From assembly GCA_019425005.1 (NCBI GenBank), contig JAHYYK010000025.1, forward strand, positions 1-8,029: 8,029 bases of DNA, written 5' to 3'. The position numbers were made by a program, and so were the translations under genes. The number at the start of each line of letters is the position of its first letter. Within the stretch, counting starts at the first letter, position 1. The notes under the pieces were generated by a model. The model saw only the letters and a list, made by a program, of their open reading frames with translations. It made no database searches and was not told the DNA's origin. The stretch is from Collinsella sp. GTDB taxonomy: Bacteria > Actinomycetota > Coriobacteriia > Coriobacteriales > Coriobacteriaceae. Shown here one piece after another: positions 1-6,428 of this stretch.

Positions 1-57
1 GCGGGCGCCTTCCTCTGAGAAGTTCGCGAAGCCCACTTCTCAGAGGAAGGCGCCCGC
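1..57. terminator. Perfect 23-bp stem hairpin, probable (bidirectional) terminator beyond xfp
   Basis: Bases 1-23 are exactly complementary to bases 35-57, with an 11-nt loop (24-34). The 8-bp palindrome TTCGCGAA (23-30) spans the junction of the left arm and the loop. The hairpin begins 36 bases beyond the xfp stop codon in the direction of xfp transcription, so it is well placed to end that transcript. The U-tract for the minus strand would lie to the left of base 1, outside the window, and the stem may also extend there, so terminator function is inferred from position and stem strength only. The stem contains CCTTC/GAAGG, a motif also present in the two terminator stems at 5005-5026 and 5133-5155. 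Confidence 0.55.
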
Positions 58-62
58 CCGGA

Positions 63-85
63 GGCGGCCCCAGCGCGAGGCCGTC
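63..85 (-). other. Short GC-rich hairpin just after the xfp stop
   Basis: Bases 63-69 pair with 79-85 (7 bp including one G-U wobble) around a 9-nt loop. It lies 8 bases past the xfp stop codon. No U-run follows on the minus strand, so it is not a standard intrinsic terminator by itself. It could stabilise the 3' end of the mRNA or act together with the stronger hairpin at 1-57. Confidence 0.3.
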
Positions 86-92
86 CCGGATG

Positions 93-2621
93 CTATTCGT
101 TGTCGCCGGCAGTTAGCTGCGTTGCGGAGAGCGCGCCGTCGGCTGCGGTTGCGGCAGCGGCGTCGGGCCAGACCCAGTCGGTAAAGGCCGGGTGATCGAA
201 GCCCTCGTCGCACGCGAACTCAAAGGCCTCGGTGCGGAAGGCCTCCCACTCATCAATCTGCTCGGCAAACTTATCGGCGTCGACCATGCGCAGCACGTCG
301 GCGGCCAGGGCCCAACGATCCATGTTGTTCAGGCGCAGCATGTCGAACGGCGTGGTCGTGGAGCCCTTCTCCTCGTAGCCGTGGACGCGGAACGCGTCGT
401 GTCCGGGGCGGTTCCAGATCAGGCGGCGAATCGTGCCGGCATAGGCGTGGAACGCGAAGAGCACGGGCTTCTCGCCGCAGCCAAACAGCTCAGCCCAGCG
501 CTCGTCGCTTATAGCCTGGTCGTTCTCGCAGACGTTCTGAATCTTGAGCAGATCGACCACGTTGACGAACCATACCTTAATGCCCAGCTCGCGCAGCATA
601 TCGGTTGCAGCCAGAGCCTCGAGCGTCGGCACGTCGCCACACGTGGCGACCACGACGTCGGCCTCGCCGAGCGAGTCGGCGGTCGATGCCCACTCCCAAT
701 TTGCGACGCCCTCGGCGAGCTCGGCCTTTGCCTCGTCGACCGTCTGGAAGGTCGGGGCGGGCTGCTTGCCGCAGAAGATGGCGTTGACGCAGTCGGTGGA
801 CTGGTAGACGCGCTCGGCCACGGCGAGAGCCATGTTAGCGTCGGCCGGATAGTAAGCGTTCACGATATGCGTGTCGTTGGCCTTGTTGAGCAGCAGGTCG
901 ATAAAGCCAGGATCCTGGTGCGAGAAGCCGTTGTGGTCCTGACGCCAAACATGGCTCGACAGCAAAATGTTGAGGCCGCTGATGGGGGCACGCCACGGAA
1001 TCTCGCGCTTGGTAGCCTCGAGCCACTTGCAGTGCTGGTTGACCATGGAGTCGACCACATGGACAAAGCTCTCGTAGGAGCTCCACACGCCGGAGCGGCC
1101 GGTGAGCACATAGGCCTCGAGGAAGCCCTCGCACTGGTGCTCGGACAGCTGCTCGACAACCTTGCCGGAGCCAGCGAGCAGCTCGTCGTTGGCCTCGTCC
1201 TCGTAGAAGCCGGCATCCCACTGCTTCTTGGTCACCCTATAAGCGGCCTGCAGGCGGTTGGACGCGGTCTCGTCTGGACCGAAGATGCGGAAGTCGTCCA
1301 TGTTCTTGGCCAGAACGTCGGCAGTGTACTCACCAAAGACGCGGGCAGCCTCGGTGGAGCCCCAACCATGGCCCTTCTCGGCGACGGGAATCTCGTGGGC
1401 GTGGATATCGGGCAGCTCGAGCTCGCGACGCACCTTGCCGCCGTTCGCGTTGGGGTTGGCGCCAATACGCAGCTCGCCGGTCGGCATAAAGGCCGTTACC
1501 TCGGGGCGCACCTGGCCCTCGGGCGTAAAGAGCTCCTCGGGCTTGTAGGAGCGCAGCCACTCGCGCAGCACGCGGAAGTGCTCGTGAGTGTCCTTGGCGC
1601 TTGCCAGCGGCACCTGATGGGCGCGCCAGGAGTCCTCGGTCTTCTTGCCGTCGATCTGCTTGGGGCAGGTCCAGCCCTTGGGCGTGCGGAACACGATCAT
1701 GGGGTAGGCCGGGCGGACCACGGTCTCGCCTGCGGCGACCTGGGCCTGCGCAGTGGCCTTGATGTCACAGATCTCGTCAAAGACCTGCTCAAACAGTGCG
1801 GCAAAGCGCTCGTGGATGCTTGCGTGGCTCTCGTCGTCAAAGCCGGCGACAAAGAAGTGCGGCTTGTAGCCCATGCCCTCGAAGAACTTGGTGAGCTCCT
1901 CATCGGACACGCGGGCGAGGATGGTGGGGTTGGCGATCTTGTAACCGTTGAGGTGCAGGATCGGCAGGACGATACCGTCGGTTGCCGGGTTCACGAGCTT
2001 GTTGGACTGCCAAGAGGTCGCGAGCGGGCCGGTCTCGGACTCGCCGTCGCCCACCACGGCCACGGCCAGCAGGCTCGGGTTGTCCATAACGGCACCGTAA
2101 GCGTGGCTGAGCGTGTAGCCGAGCTCGCCGCCCTCGTGGATGGAACCGGGCGTCTCGGGCGCAAAGTGGCTCGGGATGCCGCCGGGATAGGAGAACTGGC
2201 GGAAGAACTTCTGAAGGCCTGCCTCGTCATTGGTGATGTCGGGGCGGATCTCACGGTAGGTGCCGTCGAGCAGCGACTGAGCAGTACCGGCGGGGCCACC
2301 GTGACCAGGGCCCATCAAGAAGATAGCATTCTGGTTGTGGTCGGCGATCAGACGATTGACGTGACCGAACAGGAAGTTGATGCCGGGCGTGGTGCCCCAG
2401 TGGCCAACCAGGCGGTGCTTAACGTCCGGACGACCGAAGTCGCGCACCTCACCGGTTTTCTCGTCGACAAAGTCGGGGCGCATTAGCGGGTTAGAGCGAA
2501 GGTAGATCTGACCGACGGACAGATAGTTCGATGCGCGCCAATACAGGTCGACGCCCTCGAGCTCGGAAGCCGGAACCTCATGTCCCAGTTTTTGCCACGG
2601 CGTCCCCAGTGTTTTAGCCAT
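93..2621 (-). CDS. xfp: Xylulose-5-phosphate/fructose-6-phosphate phosphoketolase
   Basis: Thiamine-diphosphate enzyme that cleaves xylulose-5-P (and usually fructose-6-P) with phosphate to acetyl-phosphate plus glyceraldehyde-3-P (or erythrose-4-P). It is a cytosolic step of the phosphoketolase pathway or bifid shunt. The 842-residue protein carries both family signatures: EGGELGY at 163-169 and GDGES from 191. The GDG with N225 forms the usual TPP/Mg-binding pair. Residues matching catalytic positions known from bifidobacterial phosphoketolases are present: H74 (GHWGTTPG), H107, H152, H335, E494 (LSEHQCEG), H563 and H568 (DHNGFSHQDPG). The length slightly exceeds the usual roughly 790-825 residues because of an Ala/Thr-rich C-terminal tail (821-842). 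The ATG at 2621 is preceded by AAGGGA (complement of 2630-2635) at 8-nt spacing. A LacI-family regulator lies upstream on the same strand, with two operator-like palindromes between them. Whether it prefers X5P or F6P cannot be read from sequence. Confidence 0.97.
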   Translation of the reverse strand: MAKTLGTPWQKLGHEVPASELEGVDLYWRASNYLSVGQIYLRSNPLMRPDFVDEKTGEVRDFGRPDVKHRLVGHWGTTPGINFLFGHVNRLIADHNQNAIFLMGPGHGGPAGTAQSLLDGTYREIRPDITNDEAGLQKFFRQFSYPGGIPSHFAPETPGSIHEGGELGYTLSHAYGAVMDNPSLLAVAVVGDGESETGPLATSWQSNKLVNPATDGIVLPILHLNGYKIANPTILARVSDEELTKFFEGMGYKPHFFVAGFDDESHASIHERFAALFEQVFDEICDIKATAQAQVAAGETVVRPAYPMIVFRTPKGWTCPKQIDGKKTEDSWRAHQVPLASAKDTHEHFRVLREWLRSYKPEELFTPEGQVRPEVTAFMPTGELRIGANPNANGGKVRRELELPDIHAHEIPVAEKGHGWGSTEAARVFGEYTADVLAKNMDDFRIFGPDETASNRLQAAYRVTKKQWDAGFYEDEANDELLAGSGKVVEQLSEHQCEGFLEAYVLTGRSGVWSSYESFVHVVDSMVNQHCKWLEATKREIPWRAPISGLNILLSSHVWRQDHNGFSHQDPGFIDLLLNKANDTHIVNAYYPADANMALAVAERVYQSTDCVNAIFCGKQPAPTFQTVDEAKAELAEGVANWEWASTADSLGEADVVVATCGDVPTLEALAATDMLRELGIKVWFVNVVDLLKIQNVCENDQAISDERWAELFGCGEKPVLFAFHAYAGTIRRLIWNRPGHDAFRVHGYEEKGSTTTPFDMLRLNNMDRWALAADVLRMVDADKFAEQIDEWEAFRTEAFEFACDEGFDHPAFTDWVWPDAAAATAADGALSATQLTAGDNE

Positions 2622-2679
2622 TGTTTATGTCCCTTCGCTGTGCGGTCACCCTCCAATACGGCAACCTTTCGTTGGGACC

Positions 2680-2685
2680 AGTATA
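2680..2685 (-). promoter_or_regulatory. Probable -10 box of the xfp promoter
   Basis: On the minus strand this reads TATACT (5 of 6 to TATAAT), which would start transcription near 2672 and give a leader of about 50 nt. No good -35 hexamer lies 16-18 bp upstream; the region expected to hold it falls between and within the two palindromes at 2688-2705 and 2707-2728. TATACT also occurs as the proposed -10 for lacI and galE in this window. The placement suggests RNA polymerase would compete with a bound repressor. Confidence 0.5.
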
Positions 2686-2687
2686 TT

Positions 2688-2705
2688 TGCTAAAACGTTT
2701 TATCA
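2688..2705. promoter_or_regulatory. LacI-family operator O1 (proximal) upstream of xfp
   Basis: The core TAAAACGTTTTA (2691-2702) is a perfect 12-bp palindrome centred on CG. Extended to TGC...TCA it matches 16 of 18 positions. A-rich/T-rich arms around a central CpG are typical of LacI/GalR-family operators, where a hinge-helix leucine inserts at the CpG. It lies directly upstream of the proposed xfp -10 box, in the -10/-35 spacer, so binding should repress. The repressor encoded next door is the obvious candidate. Confidence 0.7.
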
Positions 2706-2706
2706 T

Positions 2707-2728
2707 GGTGAAAAAACGTTTTATCACC
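2707..2728. promoter_or_regulatory. LacI-family operator O2 (distal) upstream of xfp
   Basis: This 22-bp palindrome has 10 of 11 base pairs symmetric: GGTGA at the left end, AAAACGTTTT in the middle (2713-2722) and TCACC at the right end. Its centre is 21 bp from the centre of O1, close to two helical turns, so dimers on both sites would sit on the same DNA face. A further TTATCA half-site follows at 2730-2735. It overlaps the expected -35 region of xfp. Confidence 0.72.
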
Positions 2729-2825
2729 CTTATCAATCCCATCGATTAGCAAAACGCGACATTCACCTGCGGCGTTGATTGTCACAGGTGCTCCACATTC
2801 GGTCTCTGCAAATTGGTAAACGTGT

Positions 2826-3854
2826 TTAGTTGTGTTTAGTAAGCTCGAGCACGCTGTCCTTAACGATAAGCTCCGGCTCCAGAACGACCTCTTCGGCACG
2901 TCTACCGCCCCTACCGGCAAGACGCTTGGACATGCAGCCAAAAGCATGCTCCGCAAGGACACCGGGATCCTGCTCAATCGCGGTCAGCGCCGGCTCAAAG
3001 AGAACGTCGGCCGCCGAGTTGTCGTAACTCACCACAGAGATGTCGCCCGGGATGCTCTTCCCCATCTCGTGCAAGCGCTTGAGCAGACCGAGGGCGATGT
3101 TGTCCGAGCTTGCGAACACGGCGGTGGCATCGGTTGCAAGCACCGCCTCCGAGGCCTCGTATGCGCTCGGAATGTAGTACTCGCTCTCAAACTCCAGGCG
3201 CGCGTCGATGGGCAGTCCCACCTCGCGCAGCGCGCGCTCGTAACCGGCGAGTCGTTTGCGGCCCGTATTGGAGCGACGCGCGTTAACCAGACAGGCGATG
3301 CGGCGATGACCCTGTTCAATCAGATACCGCGTAGCCATGTAGCCGCCCATCTCGTGGTCGAACATCACCTTGTCGCACTCGAGGCCCTCAATGGCGCGGT
3401 CGACCATCACGGCAGGGATGGGCAGATGGCTCACTTCCTCGCGCAGGGCGCGATCGTCGGAGAACTCGTCACCCACTACCAGAAAGACGCCGTCGACGCC
3501 GCGCGTCACCAGCTGGCGCAGCAGCTCCAGATCGTCATCGGCGCTTCCGCCCGAGCTGGTAATGAAGAGCGCATAGCCGTCCTCGCGGCAGCGCTTTTCC
3601 AGGCTACCGGCGAGCGAGGCAAAAAAGCGGCTCTCGATGTTAGGGACGATAAGGCCCAGCGTGCGCGACTCGCGCATGACCAGGCTGCGCGCAATCTGGT
3701 TGGGAACATAGTGGTTGCGCGCCGCGACCTCTTTGATGAGCTTGCGGTTTTCTTCCGAGATGCGACAGGGCCGATTATTGAGAACAAGCGAGACCGACGA
3801 GGGGGAAAGCCCCACCTCCTGGGCGATCTGCTTGAGGGTGACTTTGTTGGCCAT
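2826..3854 (-). CDS. LacI/GalR-family transcriptional regulator, probable regulator of xfp
   Basis: DNA-binding repressor of 342 residues, the normal length for the family. An N-terminal LacI-type helix-turn-helix spans about 6-27 (TLKQIAQEVGLSPSSVSLVLNN). The hinge is YVPNQIARSL (49-58), and its Leu58 is the residue expected to contact an operator's central CpG. A periplasmic-binding-protein-like sensor domain follows from about residue 66 (LGLIVPN) to about 335. It includes GYERAL (204-209), ASSDNIALG (248-256) and VVSYDNS (274-280). At the positions of LacI Y17, Q18 and R22 it has P18, S19 and L23, so its specificity differs from LacI. The ATG at 3854 has the strong site GGAAGGAG just upstream. 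The gene lies 204 bp upstream of xfp on the same strand, with two CG-centred operators in the gap. I infer that it controls xfp in response to a sugar or sugar phosphate. The effector cannot be named from sequence. Confidence 0.93.
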   Translation of the reverse strand: MANKVTLKQIAQEVGLSPSSVSLVLNNRPCRISEENRKLIKEVAARNHYVPNQIARSLVMRESRTLGLIVPNIESRFFASLAGSLEKRCREDGYALFITSSGGSADDDLELLRQLVTRGVDGVFLVVGDEFSDDRALREEVSHLPIPAVMVDRAIEGLECDKVMFDHEMGGYMATRYLIEQGHRRIACLVNARRSNTGRKRLAGYERALREVGLPIDARLEFESEYYIPSAYEASEAVLATDATAVFASSDNIALGLLKRLHEMGKSIPGDISVVSYDNSAADVLFEPALTAIEQDPGVLAEHAFGCMSKRLAGRGGRRAEEVVLEPELIVKDSVLELTKHN

Positions 3855-3889
3855 CTCGCTCCTTCCGGGTTTACGCGCAATCTCTTGAA

Positions 3890-3895
3890 AGTATA
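3890..3895 (-). promoter_or_regulatory. Candidate -10 box of the lacI-type gene
   Basis: The minus strand reads TATACT, which would put the start near 3883 and a leader of about 30 nt before the ATG. There is no convincing -35 at standard spacing. An operator-like half-site (GGTGATAAA, 3915-3923) overlaps the expected -35 region, which would fit autoregulation. Confidence 0.4.
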
Positions 3896-3914
3896 GCGAC
3901 TACCCCTCTACCTC

Positions 3915-3959
3915 GGTGATAAACACTTTACCAATCCGGTGGACGGCTGTTTTATCGCC
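3915..3959. promoter_or_regulatory. Two possible repressor half-sites in the lacI-murB divergent region
   Basis: GGTGATAAA (3915-3923) matches the outer half of operator O2 read on its minus strand. GTTTTATCGCC (3949-3959) matches the other half (GTTTTATCACC) at 10 of 11 positions. Neither has a full CG-centred palindrome, and the two are separated by 25 bp. They could be weak autoregulatory sites or chance AT-rich matches. Confidence 0.2.
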
Positions 3960-3988
3960 GCCAGCGCACCAAATCCGTCCGGGTGGGG

Positions 3989-3994
3989 TATATT
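3989..3994 (+). promoter_or_regulatory. Candidate -10 box for murB
   Basis: TATATT (5 of 6 to consensus) would start transcription near 4001 and leave a leader of about 37 nt before the murB ATG at 4038. The -35 is not recognisable. Its position supports the start at 4038 over an in-frame ATG at 3939, which would lie upstream of this promoter. Confidence 0.4.
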
Positions 3995-4037
3995 GCAATC
4001 GATTGATGACAACGACCACCAAAAGGCGGATATTCGT

Positions 4038-5000
4038 ATGCACGAGAACGATTTTTTTAACGAGGACCTGCTGTGCGCGCTCGCTGGCGTTGCCGGCGAG
4101 GACAACGTGCTGATGAGCGAGCCTATGCGCGAGCACACCACGTTTAAGATCGGCGGCCCGGCCGACGTCTTTGTCACGCCCGATACCGAGCAGGGCCTCG
4201 TCGCCACGCTCGATACCTGTTATCGCTGCGATTTGCCCCTCACCATCGTGGGCAACGGCTCCGACTTGCTCGTCGGCGACAAGGGCATCCGCGGCGTCGT
4301 CGTAGCGCTGGGCGAGGGCCTCTCCGACATTACGGTCGACGGCACGCACGTCACGGCGGCAGCCGGCGCCTTGCTTTCCGATGTCGCCGCGGCGGCAGCC
4401 GAGGCCGGCCTCACCGGCATGGAGCCCATCTCGGGTATCCCCGGATCGGTCGGCGGCGCCTGTTACATGAACGCCGGAGCTTACGGCGCCTGCATGGCCG
4501 ATGTGCTGGAGTCTGTGCGCGTCTACAAGCCCGCCCGTATGCTCGACGACGGCACCCGCGGCAGCGGCAGCATCATCGAGTTCGATGTTGACGAGCTTAA
4601 CCTGGGCTATCGCAAGAGCCGCATCGCCGACGACGGCTTCATCGTACTTTCGGCCACTTTCAATCTCGCCCCGGGCAATGCCGCGATGATCAAGGCCGAC
4701 ATGGACGACTACCGCCAGCGCCGCGAGGACAAGCAGCCGCTCGACATGCCGAGCGCCGGCTCCACCTTCAAGCGCCCCGAGGGCTACTTTGCCGGCAAGC
4801 TCATCATGGACGCCGGCCTGCGAGGACACGCCATCGGCGGCGCGCAGGTGAGCGAAAAGCACTGCGGCTTCATCGTCAACGCCGACCACGCCACCGCCGC
4901 CGATGTCGACGAACTCATCCGCCACATCCAAACAACCGTCAAAGACCAATTCGACGTGGACCTCGAACCCGAAGTCCACCGAGTCGGCGAATTCCTCTAA
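4038..5000 (+). CDS. murB: UDP-N-acetylenolpyruvoylglucosamine reductase (MurB, type II)
   Basis: Cytosolic FAD enzyme that reduces UDP-GlcNAc-enolpyruvate with NADPH to UDP-MurNAc, the second committed step of peptidoglycan precursor synthesis. The 320-residue protein has the FAD-binding region: TTFKIGGPA (34-42), VGNGSDLLVG (71-80) and the hallmark ISGIPGSVGGACYMNAGAYG (131-150). The C-terminal MurB domain has YR at 191-192, GSTFKRPEG (241-249) with S242 as the likely proton donor, and LEPEVHRVGEF (309-319) with E312. These correspond to the E. coli catalytic Arg159, Ser229 and Glu325. The compact form lacks the type I insertion. I chose the ATG at 4038 because the family's N-terminus aligns there, a purine-rich AAGGCGGA lies 7 nt upstream, and the 33 extra residues of the longer frame look like untranslated leader. 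It is divergent from the LacI gene and convergent with the downstream hydrolase gene. Confidence 0.96.
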   Translation: MHENDFFNEDLLCALAGVAGEDNVLMSEPMREHTTFKIGGPADVFVTPDTEQGLVATLDTCYRCDLPLTIVGNGSDLLVGDKGIRGVVVALGEGLSDITVDGTHVTAAAGALLSDVAAAAAEAGLTGMEPISGIPGSVGGACYMNAGAYGACMADVLESVRVYKPARMLDDGTRGSGSIIEFDVDELNLGYRKSRIADDGFIVLSATFNLAPGNAAMIKADMDDYRQRREDKQPLDMPSAGSTFKRPEGYFAGKLIMDAGLRGHAIGGAQVSEKHCGFIVNADHATAADVDELIRHIQTTVKDQFDVDLEPEVHRVGEFL

Positions 5001-5004
5001 AAAA

Positions 5005-5036
5005 GAAGGCCCCGAAAGGGGCCTTCACTTTCTTTT
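5005..5036. terminator. Intrinsic terminator after murB, probably bidirectional
   Basis: A 9-bp perfect stem, GAAGGCCCC (5005-5013) with GGGGCCTTC (5018-5026), closes on a GAAA tetraloop. It is followed by ACTTTCTTTT on the plus strand. It starts 4 bases after the murB stop. An A-run precedes the stem (4999-5004), giving a U-run on the opposite strand, so it could also stop leftward transcription. Confidence 0.9.
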
Positions 5037-5072
5037 ATTCAGACAACCAATCCGGTGCGTAGCGCCCCGAAC

Positions 5073-5220
5073 CCGAGAGGGCCGCGTGCCCGCCCGCAAT
5101 ATATTTGATTGATCGCGAGTTCCGCACGCAAAGAAGGCCACTTAATGTGGCCTTCGTCTTGCGCAGGACTGCCCGAGCAGACAATCAAATATATTGCGGG
5201 CGGGCACGCGGCCCAGTCGG
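5073..5220. repeat. Long perfect inverted repeat (33-bp arms) between convergent genes
   Basis: Bases 5079-5111 are perfectly complementary to 5182-5214 (33 bp). After a 2-base mismatch the outer 4 bases also pair (5073-5076 with 5217-5220), so 37 of 39 positions match. Each arm joins a GC-rich block (GGGCCGCGTGCCCGCCCGC in the left arm) to an AT-rich block (AATATATTTGATTG). The 70-bp centre (5112-5181) holds a terminator-like hairpin at 5133-5155. The structure ends 2 bases before the stop codon of the hydrolase gene. It encodes nothing I can recognise. It may be a small palindromic repeat or MITE-like element, a very long 3' mRNA stem, or an invertible segment. No target-site duplication is obvious. 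Confidence 0.9.
5133..5155 (-). terminator. Terminator-like hairpin nested in the inverted repeat, probably for the hydrolase gene
   Basis: GAAGGCCAC (5133-5141) pairs with GTGGCCTTC (5147-5155) over a 5-nt TTAAT loop. The U-tract is short in both directions (TTT then G on the minus strand, GTCTT on the plus strand). Minus orientation is favoured because this is the only terminator-type hairpin before murB's own terminator and it lies about 70 bases past the hydrolase stop. The stem shares the GAAGGCC core of the murB terminator. Confidence 0.6.
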
Positions 5221-5222
5221 CT

Positions 5223-6428
5223 TTACGACAGTGCAATACCGCCGAGCCAGCCCCAGCGCACGCCAGAGCCAGTACCGTAGAACCGAATAAACGCATCAAG
5301 TGACTTAGACGTAATGGAGCCCTCATTGCTCATAACGATGCCGCCGCCAACATAGATGCCCACGTGTCCGTACAGCAGACCCGGCGTACCGGTGCCACTG
5401 TGCGACGAGTCGGCCACGATCATGCCCACCTGCAGCGCCGAACGATCGGAGCTGTAGCACCAGGCGTTAAACATGTCGCACGCGTTGCCGCCAAAGTAGC
5501 CCACGCCGGCGTTGCGGAATACGTTGGTAACCCAAGCGGCGCACCAGTTCAGGCCAGGCGAAGGGGTGGAGTAGCATGCGTTGACGACGGCCTGCTGCTT
5601 GCCCGAGCCGGCATTCTGTTGCGGAGTTCCGGGCGCATACGATCCGCCACCCGAGCTTGAACCACCCGAGTAGGAATTGTTCTTGTTTGCGGCAGCCGCG
5701 GCAGCGGCAGCCTTCCTGGCAGCCTCCTCTGCCTGGGCGGCAGCGAGAATCTCGGAATCACGCTGGGCCATGAGTTCCCTGACATCGTCGGAGAGGCCGT
5801 TCAGAACCGTCTGGACCTCCTGCTGCTTGGCCTGCATGTCCTGCATCTGAGCAGTCTGCTGGTCCTTGAGCTTCTCCAGGTCGGCCTTCTGCGACTCGAG
5901 CTCGGACTTCTGTGTATCGAGTTCTTTCTGGATGGTCTGGATGTCCTCAATGGCGTCGCGGTCGCTCTTGTTGATCTTCTCGACGTAATGCGCGTTGGCG
6001 ACGAGCTCCTCAAACGAGCCCGAAGCCAGTAGCAGCGACAGGATATTGGTACCGCCCGACTTGTAGCTTGCCGCCACGCGATCGGAAAGGTCGTTACGCT
6101 TCTTCTTGAGCTCCGACTTCTTGGTGTCGATCTGAGCCTGCGTCTCGTCAATCTGGCCCTGAACGCCCTCGATATCGCTGAGGGTCTGGGCATTCTTGTT
6201 GGCGAGCGTCGCGTACTCATTGGCGATGCTGTCGAGCTGAGCCTGGACCTCGTCGAGCTGGGCCTGGGCGGCATTCAGTTTGTCGGTGGTTTCTTGGCTG
6301 GCCTCAGCCGCATGGGCGCGGGCGGGCAGGCCAAAAAGAACAGCCGCGGAAGCGGCGCCGAAAAGAGCCTTAAGGGCAGTGCGGCGCGAAAGCTCCTGCG
6401 TAAAGATGGAATCGTTGTTCGGTGACAT
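5223..6428 (-). CDS. Secreted coiled-coil peptidoglycan hydrolase with C-terminal CHAP/NlpC-P60-like domain
   Basis: Predicted exported cell-wall hydrolase of 401 residues. The N-terminus has a twin-arginine-type signal: SRRTALK (14-20), a hydrophobic stretch (21-34) and ARAHA before a likely cleavage after residue 40. Residues about 45-245 form two heptad-rich coiled-coil stretches around SYKSGGTNILSLLLASGSFE (121-140), as in PcsB/CwlO-type proteins, where this region controls the hydrolase. An Ala-rich stretch and a Ser/Gly/Asn linker (about 237-277) follow. The C-terminal domain has a probable nucleophile Cys296 (NWCAAWV) and base His355 (YGHVGIYVGGG), consistent with a CHAP or NlpC/P60 cysteine amidase/endopeptidase; I cannot decide between these. 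The ATG at 6428 has GGAG 5 nt upstream. It is divergent from galE and convergent with murB. Inferred role: daughter-cell separation or wall turnover. The cut bond is unknown. Confidence 0.9.
   Translation of the reverse strand: MSPNNDSIFTQELSRRTALKALFGAASAAVLFGLPARAHAAEASQETTDKLNAAQAQLDEVQAQLDSIANEYATLANKNAQTLSDIEGVQGQIDETQAQIDTKKSELKKKRNDLSDRVAASYKSGGTNILSLLLASGSFEELVANAHYVEKINKSDRDAIEDIQTIQKELDTQKSELESQKADLEKLKDQQTAQMQDMQAKQQEVQTVLNGLSDDVRELMAQRDSEILAAAQAEEAARKAAAAAAAANKNNSYSGGSSSGGGSYAPGTPQQNAGSGKQQAVVNACYSTPSPGLNWCAAWVTNVFRNAGVGYFGGNACDMFNAWCYSSDRSALQVGMIVADSSHSGTGTPGLLYGHVGIYVGGGIVMSNEGSITSKSLDAFIRFYGTGSGVRWGWLGGIALS

Noticed and set aside
192..2486. Very long open frame (764 codons) on the plus strand antisense to xfp
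   Set aside because: It lies wholly opposite a well-conserved phosphoketolase and shows no family motif. Long antisense frames are expected in GC-rich codon-biased DNA.
2764..2790. CACCTG/CAGGTG inverted repeat after the lacI-type gene as a terminator
   Set aside because: Only 6 bp with a 15-nt loop and no U-run directly after it. The regulator may lack its own terminator and read into xfp.
2817..2828. TAAACGTGTTTA palindrome at the end of the lacI-type gene as a third operator
   Set aside because: The centre is GT rather than CG and the arms differ from O1 and O2. It overlaps the stop codon and is probably chance.
3939..4037. N-terminal extension of murB from an upstream in-frame ATG
   Set aside because: It would begin upstream of the proposed murB -10 box, and the extra 33 residues do not resemble the MurB N-terminus.
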